NCBI GenBank assembly: GCA_963753905.1 | Contig: CAVWDZ010000003.1 | Span: forward strand, 123,565 to 187,564 | From: Bog-756 sp963753905 | GTDB taxonomy: Bacteria > Actinomycetota > Acidimicrobiia > Acidimicrobiales > RAAP-2 | Direction: 5' to 3' | DNA: 64,000 nucleotides | Shown here: positions 34,496 to 42,458 of the stretch, piece by piece | How positions within the stretch are numbered: the stretch's first letter is position 1 | Layout of the letters: the number at the start of each line of letters is the position of its first letter | Notes under the pieces: generated by a model | What the model saw: only the letters and a program-made list of their open reading frames with translations | Database searches by the model: none | Told to the model about the DNA's origin: nothing | Program-made: the position numbers and the translations under genes

Positions 34496-34954
34496 ATGGC
34501 CAAATCGCTGTACACGGCCCGGGCCCACGTGGTGGGTGGCCGGGTCCAGGGTCACGGTGTGACCAGCGACGGGGCACTGGATGTCCAGCTGCGGACTCCC
34601 GTCGAGATGGGTGGCGAGGGCGGAGGCACGAACCCTGAGCAGCTTTTCGCCGTCGGCTACGCAGCGTGCTTCGAGGGGGCGCTCGGCGTTGTCGGGCGTC
34701 GAGAGAAGGTTGATCTCGGGGCCGCTTCCATAGACTCAGAAGTGAGCCTGATCACCACCGAGAACCGCGGATTCACTGTGGCCGTAGGACTTGACGTCTC
34801 GCTTCCGGGAATAAGCGATCCCGAGCGCGCCATGTCGATCGTTGCCGCAGCGCACGAGGTGTGCCCATACTCCAACGCAACCCGCGGCAACGTGGAAGTG
34901 ATCCTGAGGGCCAATGGCCACCCGGTTCCGACGGCAGGCCCTGGAGACAACTGA
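34496..34954 (+). CDS. Organic hydroperoxide resistance protein (Ohr/OsmC family)
   Basis: Thiol peroxidase of 152 residues that reduces organic hydroperoxides. Both reactive cysteines are present, Cys59 in AACFEGAL and Cys123 in EVCPYSNATRGN, at the usual Ohr positions. ATG at 34496 with GAGAGGAG 7 nt upstream; the longer frame starts in non-coding sequence. It is followed after 31 bp by a DsbA-like gene, and convergent with a thioredoxin-reductase-like operon, forming a redox cluster. Confidence 0.9.
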   Translation: MAKSLYTARAHVVGGRVQGHGVTSDGALDVQLRTPVEMGGEGGGTNPEQLFAVGYAACFEGALGVVGRREKVDLGAASIDSEVSLITTENRGFTVAVGLDVSLPGISDPERAMSIVAAAHEVCPYSNATRGNVEVILRANGHPVPTAGPGDN

Positions 34955-34985
34955 CCATTCCGGCCCCGATGATGTGGAGTCCGCC

Positions 34986-35539
34986 ATGAACCCGACCGAT
35001 CCCGTGGTCACGCCCTCCGGTCATACCCCTGAAGGCGGAGTCCTTGTCGGCGACACACACGCACGTACGGGCATGGTCCTCTTCGAGGATCCACAGTGCC
35101 CGTACTGTCGAGAGTTCGAAGAGCAAAACGGACGTCTGATCACCACTGCTGTGGATGCTGGCGAGCTCGCCGTCGAATACCGCATGCGCTGCTTCCTGGG
35201 CCCAGAGTCAGTCCGAGCATGCAACGCGCTCGCACTCGCCGCAGAGGCAGATCTCTTCGACGATTCCGCCGCACGCTGTTCGGGGAACAACCTCCCGAGG
35301 GAACGGGAGGGTTCACGAAAGGGGATCTCGTACGACTCGGTGCGAACGTAGGACTGACCACCTCGGACTTCGTCTCTGGCGTGCGAGCGGCCCGGTACGA
35401 GAAGTGGGTGCTCGGTCGTGAAGCCGCCTACCGAGCCCAGGATCCGCAGGGAACCCCCGCCGCGTGGCTGAACGGCGATCCGCTCGATTCCGGGGTGCTC
35501 TTCGACAGGACCGAGCTCGAGCGCCGACTTCGGGTCTAG
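34986..35539 (+). pseudogene. DsbA/thioredoxin_4-like protein, frameshifted
   Basis: Starts at ATG 34986 (GGAG upstream) with a thioredoxin fold and active site CPYC (Cys38, Cys41) in FEDPQCPYCREFEEQNG. Around 35263-35265 the frame breaks: homology (FRRTLFGEQPPEGTGGFT and on to FDRTELERRLRV) continues in another frame to the stop at 35539. Reading one additional T in GATTCC would restore DDFRRTLFG. So a single base is missing, either a true mutation or a sequencing error. Intact, it would be about 185 residues. A signal peptide is not evident, so a cytoplasmic role next to Ohr is likely. Confidence 0.75.
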
Positions 35540-35586
35540 AGGCGACGCTGTGCCTACACAGCGACAGTGGACGGACACTGCAGCGA

Positions 35587-36273
35587 TCAGAACCCAAGCG
35601 GTTCATTCACCAAGATTGCGGTGATCCGGTCGGGTGCGACCGCCTTGTTGACCACGAGGATGTTATTCACTCCGCTGGGAACGCCGTAGGCCAACCTGGC
35701 CCGCCGGTCCTCGAGTGGAAAGCAGTACTCATAGATGCGTCGCAGCCCTGTGGTGAGATCGGGAACGATCTTCTGCGCACCGACGACGAGTACTACATGA
35801 CCCGCTCCGGAAACGATCGGACCGAGCTGGCTCCCGCTCGCGGACGCTATGAGCATTGAACCCTCCTCCGTGAGGGCGTGAACGCTCCCGACGACCCAAT
35901 CCGGCGAAGCGGACAGCTGGCGCATCTCACGACCCTGCATTTCGCGATCCATCTGGTAGAGACGGGGGCGAAGTGGCTGGTACTGTCCGGATCGTTCGAT
36001 ATCTTCTGCGACATCGATGACCTCGAGCGTCCGGGAGGTGTTGTTGTAGACCTCGGCTCCCACCGGGATGATCGACCGCACGGCCGTTCTCCCCTGTTCG
36101 GCGGAGTCGACCACGATGGGAGTGATTCCGTTGCGGTCGAGAACGCTGGCGAGAGCACTGATTTGCTCCCTCGGGGCCACTCGAGAGAACTCGGCCTCTG
36201 CCTCCTTGCTGGGACCCGCCGCCGAGGCGTCCCCAGGCAGGCCTGTGGTCGATGACGTATCCAGGTCACTCAC
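35587..36273 (-). CDS. LUD domain protein (LutC/YkgG-like)
   Basis: Protein of 228 residues with the LUD fold of lactate-utilisation proteins LutB/LutC. GTG at 36273 overlaps the end of the flavoprotein gene by 8 nt. Characteristic parts are GAEVYNNTSRTLEVI, DWVVGSVHALTEEGSMLIASASGSQL, and GAGHVVLVVGAQKIV, with a PSGVNNILVVNK C-terminal region. The iron-sulfur partners LutA and LutB are absent, so it is probably a stand-alone LUD protein linked to the neighbouring redox enzymes. Confidence 0.83.
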   Translation of the reverse strand: MSDLDTSSTTGLPGDASAAGPSKEAEAEFSRVAPREQISALASVLDRNGITPIVVDSAEQGRTAVRSIIPVGAEVYNNTSRTLEVIDVAEDIERSGQYQPLRPRLYQMDREMQGREMRQLSASPDWVVGSVHALTEEGSMLIASASGSQLGPIVSGAGHVVLVVGAQKIVPDLTTGLRRIYEYCFPLEDRRARLAYGVPSGVNNILVVNKAVAPDRITAILVNEPLGF

Positions 36274-37546
36274 CGCCGACTTCAGCGAGGCGCTGGTGGA
36301 CCAACGCAACCGCCATGGACCCCTCGCCTATCGCAGCCGCGCAGCGCTTGATCGACCCGCTCCTGACATCGCCGGCGGCAAACAGTCCTGGCAGGTTCGT
36401 TTCGAGAGGCAGGGGTTCACGAGACAACGGCCACCCGTCGAGTGCATCGGCAGATGAGGAGAGCTCGGCCCCGGTACGAACGTATCCTGCGGCGTCGAGA
36501 GCGAGTCCCACGTTGGCCGCTCCTTGGGTGCGCGGCTCCCCGCCGATGCAAACGAAGAGCGCGTCGGCTGGCATACGAGTGACGGTGCCTCCTGACGAGA
36601 CCATGAGTGCTCGCAGACGAGAATCCGATTCGAGACTGACCACTTCCGTGCTTGTCCGCACCTCGACGTTTCCGAGCTCCTTCAACTGGCTGATCAGATA
36701 CGTGGACATCGATGCCTCGAGCGATCGACCCCGGACCAGCAACGTCACCTGCCCGGCATAGCGGGAGAAGCGGATCGCCGCCTGGCCGGCCGAGTTCCCT
36801 CCCCCGACAATGGCCACTTGGCACCCACTGCAGGTGACCGCCTCACTCGGGCCGGCTCCGTAGTAGACACCTGAGCCCAGGAGTTCATCGATGCCCGGAA
36901 CCTCAAGACGACGCCAGTCGACGCCGCTGGCGATGAGCATGGCCCGTGACCGCACGGCTGTACCGTCGGAAAGGTGGGCGATATAGCCCGAGTCGTGTCT
37001 GGCGATGTCAGCGAGACGGCGGGCCAGAAGCACTTCGGCCCCGAATCGCTTCGCCTGTGCGGTTGCCCGCATCGCCAGTTCGCTGCCGCTGATCCCCTGT
37101 GGGAATCCGAGATAGTTCTCGATCCTGGAGGTCGTACCGGCCTGGCCTCCGGGCGCGAGAGCTTCGACGGCTACGGCGCGCAACCCCTCAGATGCCGCGT
37201 ACACCGCTGCGGCCAGCCCGGCTGGACCGGCACCGACGATCGTCAAGTCGTACTCCGACAACTTTGGTGCCGATACCATTCCGAGCCCTGCCGCCACGTC
37301 TTCCAGCGTGGCCGGCGCAAGCCGCAGTCCGTTGGGGAGGACGCAGACAGGGAGCCGGTCCGCTCCGCTCTCCTCTGCGGACAGCACCTGTTCGACCCGC
37401 GCAGCGTCGTCCACGTCGATCCACTCATAGGGGACTCCATTGCGGCTGAGAAAGTCACGGAGGCTGTAACCGACGGAGGATGCCCGCTGACCGACCAAGA
37501 GAACTTGAGGAGTGACGGGCCTTGCGTCGTAGTCGATCATCGACAT
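36266..37546 (-). CDS. Thioredoxin reductase-like flavoprotein with N-terminal glutaredoxin-like domain
   Basis: FAD/NAD(P)H-dependent oxidoreductase of 426 residues. Residues about 12-90 form a glutaredoxin-like domain (VLLVGQRASSVGYSLRDFLSRNG). FAD-binding GAGPAGLAAA begins near 105, NADPH-binding GGGNSAGQAA near 248, and the C-terminal FAD motif is GLFAAGDVR. The normal redox motif CATC is missing; instead CSGC (239-242) directly precedes the NADPH loop. This type resembles actinobacterial thioredoxin-reductase-like proteins that carry extra sensory domains. It is in an operon with the LUD gene and, upstream, the UBP zinc-finger gene. Confidence 0.87.
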   Translation of the reverse strand: MSMIDYDARPVTPQVLLVGQRASSVGYSLRDFLSRNGVPYEWIDVDDAARVEQVLSAEESGADRLPVCVLPNGLRLAPATLEDVAAGLGMVSAPKLSEYDLTIVGAGPAGLAAAVYAASEGLRAVAVEALAPGGQAGTTSRIENYLGFPQGISGSELAMRATAQAKRFGAEVLLARRLADIARHDSGYIAHLSDGTAVRSRAMLIASGVDWRRLEVPGIDELLGSGVYYGAGPSEAVTCSGCQVAIVGGGNSAGQAAIRFSRYAGQVTLLVRGRSLEASMSTYLISQLKELGNVEVRTSTEVVSLESDSRLRALMVSSGGTVTRMPADALFVCIGGEPRTQGAANVGLALDAAGYVRTGAELSSSADALDGWPLSREPLPLETNLPGLFAAGDVRSGSIKRCAAAIGEGSMAVALVHQRLAEVGGE

Positions 37547-37678
37547 GGCGGTCCTCCCACCTTCATGACGTCAGGATCGCACATCCACAGGTCGCACACA
37601 GCGGTGGCCACACCACGGATCCCGCTTGCCGAACGGTCCCGTTCGGACCGGGTACGGCCCGTCCAATCCGTTGCGTCA

Positions 37679-38026
37679 TCACTGTTCCATCAAGAGGTCT
37701 TGCCAGTTGGCCGGGACGTTTCCGGTTGGTCCGGGCACGGTCTGGTCGAGCGGATGGTGCTCCGGTGGTGCGAGACGAGGTCCTTCGACGTACTCCTTGG
37801 TCCGGTAGTCCCAGAACCAATCCTCACCTGGCTCGAAGCTGCGGATGACAGGATGACCTGATGAGCCCGCATGCGCGGTTGCATGTTTGCTCAAGGACTC
37901 GTCACAGCATCCGATGTGGCCGCACTCCGTGCAACGCCGTAGGTGGAGCCACCATCCGCCGGACTCGAGGCACTCCACGCAACCTGTGCCGCTCGGTGGA
38001 ACATCTGGATCTATGGAATTGGTCAT
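37679..38026 (-). CDS. UBP-type zinc finger protein
   Basis: Small protein of 115 residues formed almost entirely by a ubiquitin-hydrolase-type zinc finger. Ligands are visible: Cys16, Cys19, Cys32, Cys35, Cys40, His48, His52 and His58 (GCVECLESGGWW, RRCTECGHIGCCDES, HATAHAGSSGHPV). Its tail reads EDWFWDYRTKEYVEGP. Start ATG 38026 with AGGAGG upstream. In bacteria such fingers are commonly next to thioredoxin-reductase-like flavoproteins, as here (132-bp gap). The partner is unknown; bacteria of this group may have Pup but not ubiquitin. Confidence 0.87.
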   Translation of the reverse strand: MTNSIDPDVPPSGTGCVECLESGGWWLHLRRCTECGHIGCCDESLSKHATAHAGSSGHPVIRSFEPGEDWFWDYRTKEYVEGPRLAPPEHHPLDQTVPGPTGNVPANWQDLLMEQ

Positions 38027-38277
38027 GCTTGCGCCTCCTGCTGCAGTTCGGTCGACGATAGCGAGGAGCGGGATCCGACCTCTCGGTTGGTCTTCGGCCA
38101 CCGATACTAGGGTGAACACCCCGGACCCATGACCGAAGTCGTCACCGCCACCAGCCCAGCGCTTCGTGAAGCAGTTGAACGTCGACCAACCGGCCACGCC
38201 TCCCGTCACGATCGATGCCGATCCCCTACCGACGGAATCGGTCCTCGTCGGACCCGAGCCGCAGGAATGGACGACTG

Positions 38278-39852
38278 ATGCCCACTGATCGTGCCAACGC
38301 CATGGATCACGTCGTCCTGGTGCTGTTCGAAAACCGGTCCTTCGACAACCTCCTCGGGTATCTCTATGAACCGGGCGAGGTCCCCGCCTACGAGGGTGTC
38401 ATCGGAAGACACCTTTCCAACCCGGTTCCCGAATGGGCCGAACACGGAGCTGAGAAGCACATCGTCCCCTTCGAAGTGGCGACGAGCATGGACGCTCCCA
38501 ACCCGGACCCGGGCGAGGAGTTCCAACATACGAACACGCAGCTGTTCAACGTGCTCGACGAGCCCAATCGATTCAAAGACGCCACCGAAATGGAGGCGCC
38601 CTTCAACGCTCCCGCGCCGGGACAAGAGCCGACCATGGACGGCTTCGTCACCGACTACATCAGCTACTTCACCGTCGAAATGGGCCGTCAACCCACCTAT
38701 GACGAGTACCGCCAGATCATGACTGGTTACACGCCCGAGCAGGTTCCAGTGATCAGCTCGGTCGCTCATGGGTTCGGCGTGTTCGACCACTGGTTCTCCG
38801 AGGTCCCGTCTCAGACCATGACCAATAGGTCCTTTTGGACCGCGGGGACGGCCTCGGGGCTCGTCGTCAATCGGCCGATGAGCCACTTCATGCACCACAA
38901 CAGCGCCGAGACCATCTTCAACCGGTTGGAATCAATGGGCAAGACCTGGAAGATCTACGTCCTCGAGCCTGATCCGATCTCCTTCACCGGGATCATCCAC
39001 ATGTCCCGGCTTCGAGATCGCTTCGCCACCAATATCGTTCCGTTCTCCGAGTTCGAACGCGACAGTGCCGAAGGGACGCTGCCGAGCTTTTCGCTCATCG
39101 AGCCCAATCTGTTGGCTGGTCATGGCGACTATCATCCCGCCTTCGGCCGGGCGTTGCTCCCGGGGCTGGAGGTGGACATCGATCCGCCCTCGTCGATCCT
39201 GGCCGGTGAAGCGTTTCTGGCCCGCATCTACAACGCGGTCAAGTCTGCACCTGCCGCGGGTGGTTCGAACATCTACAACACGACGTTGCTCGTCGGTTGG
39301 GACGAACCCGGTGGCACGTATGACCACGTTCCGCCGGGCCTCGTGGCGCCACCAGATGCGGCAATACCGAGGGGAATGCCGACCTTTGAGTTCGATCGGT
39401 CGGGTTACCGCGTGCCGGCCATTGTCGTGTCGCCGTGGGTACCCGAGAACTCGGTCTTCACAGACGAGTACCGCCACACTTCGATGATCGCAACGTTGCG
39501 CAAGGTGTGGGAGCTTGGGGAACCCTTCTCGAAACGCGAGGCTGGGGCCAGAACCTTCGATCATGTCTTCAGCCTTGACCAGCCACGCGCGGCTGCAGCC
39601 TGGCCAGAAGTGACACCACTCGCCGTTCCGGCGTTTCAAGAGCAACGGGCGGCCGACCGAGGAGCCATCAGCACGCTGGGTCGGCATCTCTGCCACGGCT
39701 TGCTTTTGCACGCAGAAGGACTGGCAAAGGGGATTCCATCGGTCCCTGCCGACCCCGAGATGCAGATATCGCCTGACGTCGCCCTCGATATCGTGCACCG
39801 GATATCCGCCCGCCTGTTCCCGAAACTGAGCCAGGCCAAGGACGCCGATTGA
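38278..39852 (+). CDS. Phosphoesterase family protein (phospholipase C-like), no signal peptide
   Basis: Protein of 524 residues from the same superfamily as the lipoprotein at 23445-25055. It starts almost directly with the catalytic strand (MDHVVLVLFENRSFDNLLGYLY) and has no secretion signal. The second metal-site region reads VGWDEPGGTYDHVPPG, and later HTSMIATLRKVWELGEPFSKRE. ATG 38278 is preferred, with AGGAA upstream; the longer frame lacks support. Its cytoplasmic location is unusual for phospholipase C relatives, so the substrate may be intracellular or export may use another route. Confidence 0.85.
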   Translation: MPTDRANAMDHVVLVLFENRSFDNLLGYLYEPGEVPAYEGVIGRHLSNPVPEWAEHGAEKHIVPFEVATSMDAPNPDPGEEFQHTNTQLFNVLDEPNRFKDATEMEAPFNAPAPGQEPTMDGFVTDYISYFTVEMGRQPTYDEYRQIMTGYTPEQVPVISSVAHGFGVFDHWFSEVPSQTMTNRSFWTAGTASGLVVNRPMSHFMHHNSAETIFNRLESMGKTWKIYVLEPDPISFTGIIHMSRLRDRFATNIVPFSEFERDSAEGTLPSFSLIEPNLLAGHGDYHPAFGRALLPGLEVDIDPPSSILAGEAFLARIYNAVKSAPAAGGSNIYNTTLLVGWDEPGGTYDHVPPGLVAPPDAAIPRGMPTFEFDRSGYRVPAIVVSPWVPENSVFTDEYRHTSMIATLRKVWELGEPFSKREAGARTFDHVFSLDQPRAAAAWPEVTPLAVPAFQEQRAADRGAISTLGRHLCHGLLLHAEGLAKGIPSVPADPEMQISPDVALDIVHRISARLFPKLSQAKDAD

Positions 39853-40054
39853 ATTTGCCGGCGGTCACAACGGCTGGCCCTCCGGCCCCGACACTTGGCT
39901 CATCGAGGAGGTCGACTCCCGAATAGTACCGGGTGACTGATGAACGAACAGCTCATCCTTGCCTCACCAGAGACCGAACGCACATTCTGGGGAAAGATAC
40001 CTGTCTCGGACGAGGATCGATTACGAGATCACTCTCGTGAAAGGAGATGCACCA

Positions 40055-40432
40055 ATGGCGAGCGAAGGATTTCATGAACCGGCTTCACTCCTCGATGACG
40101 CGACCATCGACTACCACCGAGCGATGACGTCGCTGTGCGAGGAGTTAGAGGCCATTGATTGGTACGACCAGCGGGTCAAAGCCACGTCTGACACCGGTCT
40201 GGCATCCGTCCTCACCTACAACCGAGATGACGAAAAGGAACACGCGGCCATGCTCCTGGAGTGGCTCCGACGTCGCGATCCTGCCCTTGACGCGAACCTC
40301 CGTCGATACTTGTTCACCGATCAGCCGATCACCGAGGTCGGACCGGTGAGCAGCAGCACCGGGCCAGTGACCGCGGCGGACTGTGCGTCCGGCTCACTCG
40401 GTATCGGCAGTCTGAAGGGAACCCTGCAATGA
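40055..40432 (+). CDS. Encapsulated ferritin-like protein (EncFtn) with encapsulin targeting peptide
   Basis: Ferroxidase that loads iron into encapsulin compartments, 125 residues. ATG 40055 with AAAGGAG 9 nt upstream. It matches EncFtn throughout: SEGFHEPASLL, then EELEAIDWYDQRV (metal ligand Glu30, plus Glu29, Glu32 and Trp36), NRDDEKEHAAMLLEWLRRRDP (Glu60, His63), and YLFTDQPIT. After a Ser/Thr-rich linker comes GSLGIGSLKGTLQ (113-125), a clear cargo-loading peptide. The shell gene normally sits next to it, but the downstream neighbour is a CoA-transferase on the other strand, and no shell gene is in the window. It lies close to the Ohr/TrxR redox cluster. Confidence 0.92.
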   Translation: MASEGFHEPASLLDDATIDYHRAMTSLCEELEAIDWYDQRVKATSDTGLASVLTYNRDDEKEHAAMLLEWLRRRDPALDANLRRYLFTDQPITEVGPVSSSTGPVTAADCASGSLGIGSLKGTLQ

Positions 40433-40469
40433 GCTGCGAGGCGGTTCGTCGCGAACCGTCCGGTCGCTC

Positions 40470-41750
40470 TCACGGACGTTCCCCCGTTCCGGCCTGATCG
40501 GTCCTGACGGCCCCCGCCGTCTCCAGACCGGCGATCTGAGACTCGTCATAACCGAGTCCTTCGAGCACTTCGCGCGTATGCTCTCCCAGTCGTGGTGCGC
40601 GGAATCGGGGTTTGGCGGACTCACCCTCGAAGTCGGCGGGAGTGGCAAGCATCATCTGGGTTCCGTGCTCGTCGGGCACCTGCACCAGCCCACCGGCCGC
40701 CAGGAACTGCTGGTCGGAGAGAAGGTCCTCGACGGTCTGTACCGGTGACCAGAAGAAGTCCGGGTCGGCATCGAAGATCTCGGCCCATTCCGAGAGTGGC
40801 CGTGTGGAAAAGATCTCGTCCAGGAGGCGCACCAGCTCAACTCCGTTCTTGTATCGCGCCACCGTGGTGTCGAAGCGCTCGTCGGTGAGCCATTCAGGGC
40901 GATCGACGGCCCGGGCCAGGGGCGGCCAGTGCCGCTCTCCTTCCAGGCCGACGATCCAGAAGCGCCTCCCGTCGCCGGCGGTGTAGTTGTTGACGGTCGG
41001 ATTCGTCATCGTCGACCGGCTCCCGAGCCGGATCGGCCTTCCCCACATCAGCGCCACGTTCACGTCGAATCCGATGGTGTAAGCGCCTTGGCGAAGGAGG
41101 GATGCCGAGACAAGGTCGCCCACGCCCGTGCGTTCGCGGGCGACGAGCGCGGCGCAGACCATGGCCGCTCCCGTCATCGCGACCGAGTGGTCGCCCATGC
41201 CTCCGCGCTGGAAGGGAAGGTCGCCGCCGGGAGGCGCCAGCGAGGCCGCCACTCCGGACCGCGCCCAGAAGGCCCCGATGTCATATGCCGGCCGATCCGC
41301 TTCGGGACCAGTCAGGCCGTACCCGGTGATGATGGCGTAGACCAGCGCTGGGTTGCGGTTCCTGAGGGACGTTGGGTCGAGGCCGACGCGTTCCAGCGCC
41401 GACAGCCGGATGTTGCTGAGGAAGACGTCTGCCCCATCGATCAGCGTGTTGGCAATTTGGCGGCCCTCGGACGAGGAAAGGTCCAGAACAATGCTTCGCT
41501 TGGAGCGGTTGTCGAGCTCGAAGACGGGGTTGCTGGGTAGATCACCTCCGAGCATCTTCTGGAAACCCCGTGCCGGGTCACCGCTCGGCGGTTCGATCTT
41601 GACCACGTCGGCGCCCCAATCGCTCAGGATGCCGCCGGCCGCCGGACCCGCGACCCACACGCCCAGCTCGACCACCTTCACTCCGCGTAGTGGTCCGGTG
41701 GGTTCACCTCGATTGTCCACGGCCCCCCCGGATACGACCGATGGTCCCAT
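40470..41750 (-). CDS. CaiB/BaiF CoA-transferase (class III)
   Basis: Acyl-CoA transferase of 426 residues that moves CoA between carboxylic acids. Family features: LRGVKVVELGVWVAGPAAG at the N-terminus, WGADVVKIEPPSGDPARG, SIVLDLSSSEG, and the catalytic aspartate in RPAYDIGAFWARSG. The C-terminal LGEHTREVLEGLGYDE is typical. The donor and acceptor are unknown. It stands alone, convergent with the EncFtn gene and divergent from the dehydrogenase pair. Confidence 0.92.
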   Translation of the reverse strand: MGPSVVSGGAVDNRGEPTGPLRGVKVVELGVWVAGPAAGGILSDWGADVVKIEPPSGDPARGFQKMLGGDLPSNPVFELDNRSKRSIVLDLSSSEGRQIANTLIDGADVFLSNIRLSALERVGLDPTSLRNRNPALVYAIITGYGLTGPEADRPAYDIGAFWARSGVAASLAPPGGDLPFQRGGMGDHSVAMTGAAMVCAALVARERTGVGDLVSASLLRQGAYTIGFDVNVALMWGRPIRLGSRSTMTNPTVNNYTAGDGRRFWIVGLEGERHWPPLARAVDRPEWLTDERFDTTVARYKNGVELVRLLDEIFSTRPLSEWAEIFDADPDFFWSPVQTVEDLLSDQQFLAAGGLVQVPDEHGTQMMLATPADFEGESAKPRFRAPRLGEHTREVLEGLGYDESQIAGLETAGAVRTDQAGTGERP

Positions 41751-41897
41751 TCGACGTTCCTTACTGAGACGTTGCCTCGGTTCGGACCCTAGACGAACTT
41801 ATTGGGCCCGGCCTTGGACTGCGCCACCGGCGCCGGGAGGTCAATCGATGAACGATCAAGTTTGCCGCGCTGCTCACACCCCGACATACACTCGGAC

Positions 41898-42458
41898 ATG
41901 CACCGGTTCTTCGACGAGCGGCAGTATGCGGTCGTGCAGGCGGCGTGCGCACGCTTGATCCCGACCGACGAGGACCCCGGGGCGACCGAAGCGGGCGTGG
42001 TCGACTACATCGACGGGTTCCTCGGCGCCTTTGCCAGCGATCCCCCTCTGATCTGGGCGGGAGGGCCGTTCTCGGGGCGGTTCGGTGGAGCCCCCGGCTT
42101 CGCAACCTTCCACCGGCTGGCCCCGCGTGACGAGCTCGCGTGGCGCACGCGGATCGAAGGCTCATTGGGCATTCCCGAGCGCGAGCGGCTCGGACCGGTG
42201 CGCGGCCTCCAGGAGCGCTACCAAGAGGGCATCGTCGCTCTTGGCGAGGACTTCATCGAGCAGTCCGGTGAGGAGCAGGACCGGCGGCTGCGGGTGAACC
42301 GCGAGTTCACTCTGCTCCTCTACGGCCACGCCTGCGAGGGGATGTACGGCGCGCCGGAGTACCTGGGCAATCGGGGCCTGGTCGGTTGGCACAACATCGG
42401 ATGGGACGGCGACGTCCAACCGAGGGGGTACACCGACGGGGAGGTCTCCCAGCCGTGA
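41898..42458 (+). CDS. Gluconate 2-dehydrogenase subunit 3-like protein
   Basis: Small subunit of a GMC-type membrane dehydrogenase, 186 residues. It opens with FFDERQYAVVQAACARLIPTDEDPGATEAGVVDYID, the usual pattern of this family, and ends with YGAPEYLGNRGLVGWHNIGWDG. ATG 41898 has no obvious Shine-Dalgarno sequence; an upstream in-frame start at 41802 is less likely. Most members have a Tat signal, absent here. The stop overlaps the GMC gene (GTGA), so the two form a complex. Confidence 0.87.
   Translation: MHRFFDERQYAVVQAACARLIPTDEDPGATEAGVVDYIDGFLGAFASDPPLIWAGGPFSGRFGGAPGFATFHRLAPRDELAWRTRIEGSLGIPERERLGPVRGLQERYQEGIVALGEDFIEQSGEEQDRRLRVNREFTLLLYGHACEGMYGAPEYLGNRGLVGWHNIGWDGDVQPRGYTDGEVSQP

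Noticed and set aside
39940..40077. 45-codon frame starting at ATG 39940 upstream of the EncFtn gene
   Set aside because: No ribosome site or family resemblance, and it would overlap the well-supported EncFtn start.
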